Source of the DNA: Variovorax paradoxus_P
GTDB taxonomy: Bacteria > Pseudomonadota > Gammaproteobacteria > Burkholderiales > Burkholderiaceae_C
DNA length: 64,000 nt
NCBI RefSeq assembly: GCF_050627025.1
Contig: NZ_CP192472.1
Strand: one strand, 5' to 3'
In this document: piece by piece, positions 58,930-64,000 of the stretch
Numbering within the stretch: the first letter of the stretch is position 1
Layout of the letters: every line of letters starts with the position of its first letter
Made by a program: the position numbers and the translations under genes
Notes under the pieces: generated by a model
The model's input: the letters and a program-made list of their open reading frames with translations, nothing else
What the model was told of the DNA's origin: nothing
The model's database searches: none

Positions 58930-60657
58930 TTACGCGGACTGCACCAGCGCCGCCGTTTGCACGGCAGGCTGCGGGCGACGAAAAGACGCAACAAGCACGG
59001 CATCGCGCGGCCCGTCGGCAGTGAGCTCGCCATCGCGCAGCACCATCACGCGGTCGGCCAATGCAACTGCGCCTTGGCGGTGCGTGACCACGAACACCGT
59101 TTTTCCCCTGGCCTTCAGCTGCCGTATGGCATACAGCAGCGCTGCCTCCCCGGCGTCGTCCAGGTTGGCATTGGGTTCGTCCAGCACGATGAGCGAGGGG
59201 TTGCCATAAATTGCGCGGGCCAGTCCGATGCGCTGCCTTTGCCCGCCGGAAAGCAAATTGCCTGCGTCTCCGATGAGGGTGTCGTAGCCCTTCGGAAAGC
59301 GCAGGATCGTCTCGTGCATGCCGGCGCTGGTTGCGGCCTCGATGACCTTGCGCGAGTCGATGTGGCCGAGGCGCGCGATGTTCTCTGCAATCGAACCGCC
59401 AAACAATTCGACGTCCTGCGGCAGGTAGCCCAGATGCGGGCCCAGTTCAAGGCGATTCCAGTTGCGGATCGGCACGCCGTCGAGCAGCACCGCGCCCGCC
59501 GATGTGTTCCAGATTCCGACCATCACCTTCGCCAGCGTGCTCTTGCCCGAACCCGAGGGCCCGAGCACCGCCACCACGGTCCCTGCAGGCACAGTGAAAG
59601 AAACATTCTTGAGAATGGGCACCTCGCGCCCCGATGCACCGGCCGAGACGCCTTGCAGGCTGATGGTGCCGGTGGGTGCGGCGCGGGACGGAACATGCGC
59701 CTGCCCGGGAAAGTCGGCCAGCAGTTTTTCGAGCCGTTGGAATGCGCTGCGGCAGGTGGCAAAGCCGCGCCACGTGCCAACCAGCTGGTCGATGGGCGCC
59801 AGGGCGCGCCCCATCAGCACGTTGGCTGCAACCATGGCGCCGGGCGACAGCTGGCCATCGATCACCAGCAGCGCACCCGCTCCCAGCGCAAGCGACTGTT
59901 GGCTGTAGCGTATGAATTTGCTCCAGCCGGCAAGGCGACTGACCGTGCCCTGCGCCAGGGCGCTCTTTTCCATGCAGGCGGCATGCTGGCGGTTCCAGCG
60001 CCTTTGCAGGTTGGCGACCATGCCCATCGATTCGAGCACCTCGACATTGCGAAGCTTGCCCTGGAGGTCGCTCATCGTCTCGCCCGCGGCTTTCAGCACA
60101 TCTTCCGCTGGCGCGACGGTTTGCCTTTGCCCGAACCACGCCAGCGCGGCCTGGACCAGCGCGAACCCCAGCGACAGTACGCCAAGCCAGGGATGAAGAA
60201 AGAAAATCACCGCGATGTAGATCGGTGTCCATGGCGCGTCGAAAAGCGCAAAAACGGCCGGGCCCGTCGAAAATTGGCGAATGTGGTTGAGGTCCGCAAA
60301 GGGCCGCGACCTCATGGGCCCCGACTGGCCCAGGCACGCCTGGAAGCTGCCGTGGAACACGCGTGTGCTCAGCTGCCGGTCGAAGCGAAGGCTGGCCCGC
60401 ACCAGCACGCGCGAGCGCAGCCATTCCGACAAGGCCAGCGCCATGAAGAGAAGCAACGTGATCAATGAAACCGCGAGCAGCGTCAGCTCGCTCTGGCTCG
60501 CCAGCACGCGATCGAATATCTGCAGCATGTAGAGCGTTGGCGCCAGCATGAGCAGGTTGGCCAGGAAGCTCAGCGAGCCGGCCCAGAGAAACTCCCTTCG
60601 GAACTCCCAAAGTGCGCGCGCCAGTTCGCTGCGCTCGAAGAACGGGGTTTTCTTCAT
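58930..60657 (-). CDS. Type I secretion ABC transporter (permease-ATPase), second half
   Basis: 575 residues from the ATG at 60657, overlapping the previous stop. Six-helix membrane domain (residues about 20-300) with no N-terminal peptidase domain, then an ATPase with GPSGSGKST, LSGGQRQRIGLARAI and LIVLDEPN. PrtD/LapB-like transporters export repetitive adhesins or RTX proteins. Two tandem ABC genes suggest a heterodimer. Confidence 0.9.
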   Translation of the reverse strand: MKKTPFFERSELARALWEFRREFLWAGSLSFLANLLMLAPTLYMLQIFDRVLASQSELTLLAVSLITLLLFMALALSEWLRSRVLVRASLRFDRQLSTRVFHGSFQACLGQSGPMRSRPFADLNHIRQFSTGPAVFALFDAPWTPIYIAVIFFLHPWLGVLSLGFALVQAALAWFGQRQTVAPAEDVLKAAGETMSDLQGKLRNVEVLESMGMVANLQRRWNRQHAACMEKSALAQGTVSRLAGWSKFIRYSQQSLALGAGALLVIDGQLSPGAMVAANVLMGRALAPIDQLVGTWRGFATCRSAFQRLEKLLADFPGQAHVPSRAAPTGTISLQGVSAGASGREVPILKNVSFTVPAGTVVAVLGPSGSGKSTLAKVMVGIWNTSAGAVLLDGVPIRNWNRLELGPHLGYLPQDVELFGGSIAENIARLGHIDSRKVIEAATSAGMHETILRFPKGYDTLIGDAGNLLSGGQRQRIGLARAIYGNPSLIVLDEPNANLDDAGEAALLYAIRQLKARGKTVFVVTHRQGAVALADRVMVLRDGELTADGPRDAVLVASFRRPQPAVQTAALVQSA

Positions 60658-62456
60658 GGCTGCACGCTCGCCTGTGCCGTGGGAACTGCGGGGCTCGCGG
60701 CGCCACGGCTTCTCGAGCTGGGCTGGTTGGCTGCCTTGCGCATCCGGTCCGCCGCCTGCTCGCCGGCTTGGCGCAATGCAACCAGAACCTCGTCGCGCGT
60801 GCCGAACGCCTGCACCGCGCCGTCGCACAGCACCAGCATCTTGTCGGCCACTGCAAGCACGCTGGTGCGATGCGTCATGACGACGAAGGTGGTGCCGCGT
60901 GCCTTGAGACCCAGAATGGCCGCCGCCAACGCAGCGTCGCCGGCGTCGTCGAGGCTCGAGTTCGGCTCATCGAGCACCACCAGCGCGGGCTCGCCATAAA
61001 GCGCGCGCGCCAGCGCAACCCGCTGCCGCTGTCCGCCCGAGAGCACCGTGCCTTCGGGTCCGATCGGGCTGTCGTAGCCCAGCGGAAGACTGGTGATGTA
61101 GCCGTGCAGATCGACCGCCAATGCAGCAGCCTTGACCGCCGAAGGGCGCACCTCTCCAAAACGCGCAATGTTCTCGGCCAGCGTGCCGTCGAGCAGTTCG
61201 ACGTCTTGCGGCAAATAGCCGATGTGCGGTCCGAGCTCTGTCTTGTCCCACGAGAACACATCCGCACCGTCCAGCCGCACCTTGCCTGCGGACGCGGGCC
61301 AAAGGCCGACGATCAGCCGTGCCAGCGTGGTTTTGCCGGCTGCGGAAGGCCCGACGACTGCAAGCACTTCGCCGGCTGGCAGGCTGAATGCCACGTTCTT
61401 CAAGATGGCCGGGCTGCTGCCGGGAGCGCCCGGTGCGCCCGCAACAAGGTTCTCGACCTGAAGCGCGCCCTTGGGCGGCGGCAGCGGCATTGCCTCCGGC
61501 CGCGGGGCAACTGCCCCCAGCAGGCTGCCCAGGCGCTGCCATGCATCGCCCGCATTCACCACCATGCGCCACTGCACCACGATCTGCACCAGCGGCACCA
61601 ACGCACGCCCCCCAAGGATGGAGCCGACCAGCATCATTCCGGCGCCGCCGTTGAGTTGGTTCTTCAGCAGCAGCCAAGCCCCAAGGCCCAGCAACAGGGA
61701 GCCCGTGGCAACCTGCAGGAACTTGCTGAATGCCTGATACACCCCGGCACGGTCCGAGGCCGAAGCTTCACGCTGCAGAAACTCGCGCCGCTTTTCCATC
61801 CACCGGCGGTGAACGTCGTGCAGCATGCCCATCGACTCGACCACCTGCGAGTTTTTGGATGCGGCGTCCGCATACTGCTGCGCCTCCATGGCGCATCGGT
61901 TGGCCGACACCAGCAGCGGCCGCGTGTTGCGGTCGTTGATCCAGCCGACAAGCACCTGCAGCAGCGAACCCACCACGGCCGACCAACCCAGCACGGGGCT
62001 GATGGCAAACATCAGCCCCAGGAAGACCAGCGCAACGGGCGCCTCCATGAGCGCCAGCAACGGCGGCGAATACATGAACTCGCGCAAGGTGCGCAGGTCA
62101 TTGAGCGGCTGCACGGTGCCGCTCGGCAAGCGCTTGAGGCCGGCCTCGAAAATGGCGGTAAACACGCGGTTTCGCATCTTCAGGTCCAGCTGCTGCCCGG
62201 CCCGGTGCATCACCTCGGTGCGTGCCCAGTCGAGCACTTCCATCAGGCAATAGGCGGCCAGCACAAGCAAGGTGAGCATGGCAAGCGTGAACGTGTTGCG
62301 GCTGTTCACCACCCGCCCATACACCTCGAGCATGTACGCGCTGGGCGCCAGCAGCAAAAGGCCTGAACACACGCTGAACCATGCCGCCCGCACAAAGCAG
62401 GCGCGAAGCGACATCACAGCCTGCCGCAATTCGCCGGACTTTTCCTGAGGCTTCAT
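60654..62456 (-). CDS. Type I secretion ABC transporter (permease-ATPase), first half
   Basis: 600 residues. Membrane domain with helices in the first 300 residues, then ATPase motifs GPSAAGKTT, LSGGQRQRVALARAL and LVVLDEPN. Each ABC gene has intact Walker and signature motifs. It lies 85 nt downstream of the large repetitive secreted protein and overlaps the second ABC gene by 4 nt. Confidence 0.9.
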   Translation of the reverse strand: MKPQEKSGELRQAVMSLRACFVRAAWFSVCSGLLLLAPSAYMLEVYGRVVNSRNTFTLAMLTLLVLAAYCLMEVLDWARTEVMHRAGQQLDLKMRNRVFTAIFEAGLKRLPSGTVQPLNDLRTLREFMYSPPLLALMEAPVALVFLGLMFAISPVLGWSAVVGSLLQVLVGWINDRNTRPLLVSANRCAMEAQQYADAASKNSQVVESMGMLHDVHRRWMEKRREFLQREASASDRAGVYQAFSKFLQVATGSLLLGLGAWLLLKNQLNGGAGMMLVGSILGGRALVPLVQIVVQWRMVVNAGDAWQRLGSLLGAVAPRPEAMPLPPPKGALQVENLVAGAPGAPGSSPAILKNVAFSLPAGEVLAVVGPSAAGKTTLARLIVGLWPASAGKVRLDGADVFSWDKTELGPHIGYLPQDVELLDGTLAENIARFGEVRPSAVKAAALAVDLHGYITSLPLGYDSPIGPEGTVLSGGQRQRVALARALYGEPALVVLDEPNSSLDDAGDAALAAAILGLKARGTTFVVMTHRTSVLAVADKMLVLCDGAVQAFGTRDEVLVALRQAGEQAADRMRKAANQPSSRSRGAASPAVPTAQASVQP

Positions 62457-62541
62457 GGCACCTCGCAGATTGAAACCGAAACGCCTGGCACAGGCCGAAT
62501 GGCAAGGGAAGGCATTCCTGCCGCCCCTTGCCGAGCACTCG

Positions 62542-64000
62542 TTACGCTATGGCCTCGTTTTGCTGGTTGGTCGTGCCGATGAGGTTGGCCACGCCATCGA
62601 TCTCCAGGTGAACAGCGAAGTCGAACTCCGCGTAGTCGGCATCCCCGTCGACCAGCCGGCCGCCAAAGTTCAGGTCCACGTCCGAGTTGATGGTCGTCGA
62701 TGTGATCACGTCGATCTTTATGATCTTGAACACATCGTTGTCCGCCGTATCGGCGTAGTTGGAGCCGCTCGCCGTGAGGTTGACCGTGCCGTGGGTGCTC
62801 AGGCTGGTGCCCGTGCCGGTCACGTCTTCAGTGCTGCTCAGAACCTGCAGGCCCGAGATATGGAAGTTGGCGCTGTCGTAGTCGTCCGCACCGATGCTCA
62901 CGATCTTCATGCCTCCCCCTGCGGATTGATAGTCCGTTGCCGAATTGGCGACAAGAAGAGTGGTGGTCGTGATGCTGCTGTCCAGCCTGTTCACCAGCTT
63001 CAGAAGCACCACCACGTCTTCGCCGTCCGTGATCTGGTCGATCGTTATGTTGATGGCGTCGGCGTAGGCCCTGTCCGTGCCCACCACTGTTGCGTCAGGC
63101 CGTGGCGGCGGGCTCGTCACGGTGGGGTTGTTCACCGGGTTCGACAGGAAGTAGTCGAAGTTGAGCAACTCGCCGTTCTGCACCGTGTCGGAGTTCACGC
63201 CCAGCGTGTTGGTTGCAACGTTGACGAAGCCGGCGCTGATGCTGTTGAAGGTGTCGCCCGCCGCAAACACGTGGTCGCCACCCGAGACCAGGTCGCTTGA
63301 ATCGCTCGGCGGCGTCGCGGCCCTGGCGGAAAGCACGCCGAAGAAGTTGCTGCTGTACTGCTGGACCACGATCTCGGGCGAGTTGTTGCCTTCGGTGTCG
63401 TAGTTGAAGGAGGCCAGCGGTGCGCTTGTCGAAAAGGTGGTCTGCCCTCCAAAGACCTGGTCCAGGTCGAATGAATAGGTGCCGTCCAGCTTGTTGAAGA
63501 CCACCGAGCCTGTTGCCGCCTGCGTGGTGGTCGAGGTTGGACCGGCGTAGTAGTTGAAGCTGAAGTGATAAGTGACCGTGCTGGCGTCTTCGGCAAAGTG
63601 CGCAACGGCCGCATCGGTGATTGGCCTGCCGCCTGCGGTTGTGCCCGCCAGGCTGTTCAGCACGATGCCGTCGGTCGATGCGTTGTCCACGTCGTCGGCG
63701 CCCACAAAGAAGTTGTAGGTTCCGGCAATCGGCTGCCCGTCGTTCGCGCCGACGAGGTCGGAGATCGAGGTCACCGTGGGGCCGTGGTCGTCGAACTTGA
63801 TGTTGGCACCGATGTTGAGCACCTTCGAATCGCTTGCCGTGTCGCCGTCGCCGTCTGTGAGCGTGACGGTGTTGGTGAGGGTGACCAGGGTGTCGGCCAT
63901 CGAGGCTTGCTGGGCCGCGTAGTTGGACGACACGCCAGGCAGCGCGTGATCGATTTCTGCAAACTGCCGCAGCGTTACCGAGCCGGTTGCGCTCACTAGC
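62542..64000 (-). CDS. Large repetitive type I secreted protein, C-terminal part (5' end off window)
   Basis: About 485 residues in an open frame that continues past the window edge. Repeats typical of T1SS-143/VCBS-type adhesins are present (NTVTLTDGDGDTASDSKV; SISDLVGANDGQPIAGTYNF). Very rich in Thr, Ser, Asp and Val, poor in Cys. The C-terminus (YAEFDFAVHLEIDGVANLIG) would carry the secretion signal. Genetic linkage with two ABC proteins and an HlyD protein supports export as a giant surface adhesin. Confidence 0.82.
   Translation of the reverse strand, partial: LVSATGSVTLRQFAEIDHALPGVSSNYAAQQASMADTLVTLTNTVTLTDGDGDTASDSKVLNIGANIKFDDHGPTVTSISDLVGANDGQPIAGTYNFFVGADDVDNASTDGIVLNSLAGTTAGGRPITDAAVAHFAEDASTVTYHFSFNYYAGPTSTTTQAATGSVVFNKLDGTYSFDLDQVFGGQTTFSTSAPLASFNYDTEGNNSPEIVVQQYSSNFFGVLSARAATPPSDSSDLVSGGDHVFAAGDTFNSISAGFVNVATNTLGVNSDTVQNGELLNFDYFLSNPVNNPTVTSPPPRPDATVVGTDRAYADAINITIDQITDGEDVVVLLKLVNRLDSSITTTTLLVANSATDYQSAGGGMKIVSIGADDYDSANFHISGLQVLSSTEDVTGTGTSLSTHGTVNLTASGSNYADTADNDVFKIIKIDVITSTTINSDVDLNFGGRLVDGDADYAEFDFAVHLEIDGVANLIGTTNQQNEAIA

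Noticed and set aside
1..64000. tRNA, rRNA, CRISPR arrays, insertion sequences, phage attachment sites
   Set aside because: Reading both strands showed no cloverleaf-type gene, spaced direct repeats, transposase or integrase gene. Small or degenerate examples could be missed without a search tool.

Overview
The window reads as a high-GC betaproteobacterial chromosome, most likely Burkholderiales/Comamonadaceae (Variovorax-like). That assignment is an inference from gene content, the paired XoxF and H4MPT gene sets and the DmrB-type reductase; no rRNA or tRNA is present to confirm it. About 46 kb (1-45954) is an almost uninterrupted methylotrophy block. The remaining 18 kb (46117-64000) is cell-surface, secretion and regulatory genes.

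Methanol oxidation module (1-14872). A PQQ-dependent alcohol dehydrogenase-associated ABC system (solute-binding protein, YVTN beta-propeller, ATPase) runs leftwards. Rightwards runs a long operon: xoxF (lanthanide-type PQQ methanol dehydrogenase with the diagnostic extra Asp), xoxG (cytochrome c), xoxJ, two unrecognised exported proteins, a second YVTN propeller, then mxaD-mxaR-mxaS-mxaA-mxaC-mxaK-mxaL. No mxaF or mxaI is present, so maturation genes classically tied to calcium MxaFI sit behind a XoxF.

Cofactor and sensing module (14856-21353). pqqABCDE runs leftwards, including a 24-residue PqqA. It is divergent from a prolyl-aminopeptidase-like hydrolase translationally coupled to a NarL/UhpB-type two-component pair. 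The divergent promoter carries nested inverted repeats built on TTCATGA.

Formaldehyde oxidation module (21363-45954). It encodes the tetrahydromethanopterin (H4MPT)/methylofuran route: fae, mtdB, mch and fhcBADC, plus a Fae-like paralogue lacking the active-site His. Cofactor biosynthesis genes are interleaved: a pabB/pabC fusion, mptG, a dihydropteroate-synthase-like protein, dmrB, folB, mfnB/D/E/F-like genes, two further ATP-grasp ligases, a CitG-like protein, a HisA-like protein and a DUF447-type protein. A sigma-54 activator sits in the middle. Sigma-54-like -24/-12 motifs lie ahead of xoxF, fhcB, folB and mptG, and mptG also has an upstream palindrome. I infer a shared regulon.

Surface/secretion region (46117-64000). 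It holds a YidB/OmpA-domain protein, an AraC regulator, two OmpR-like regulators whose receiver domains lack the phospho-acceptor Asp, a BamE/OmpA-type lipoprotein, a trimeric autotransporter adhesin, an exported protein with one CxxCH motif, an acetolactate-synthase-like enzyme divergent from an Lrp/AsnC regulator, and a type I secretion operon with two ABC proteins, an HlyD-type adaptor and the C-terminal part of a large repetitive substrate. I saw no insertion sequences, CRISPR arrays, tRNA or rRNA genes.
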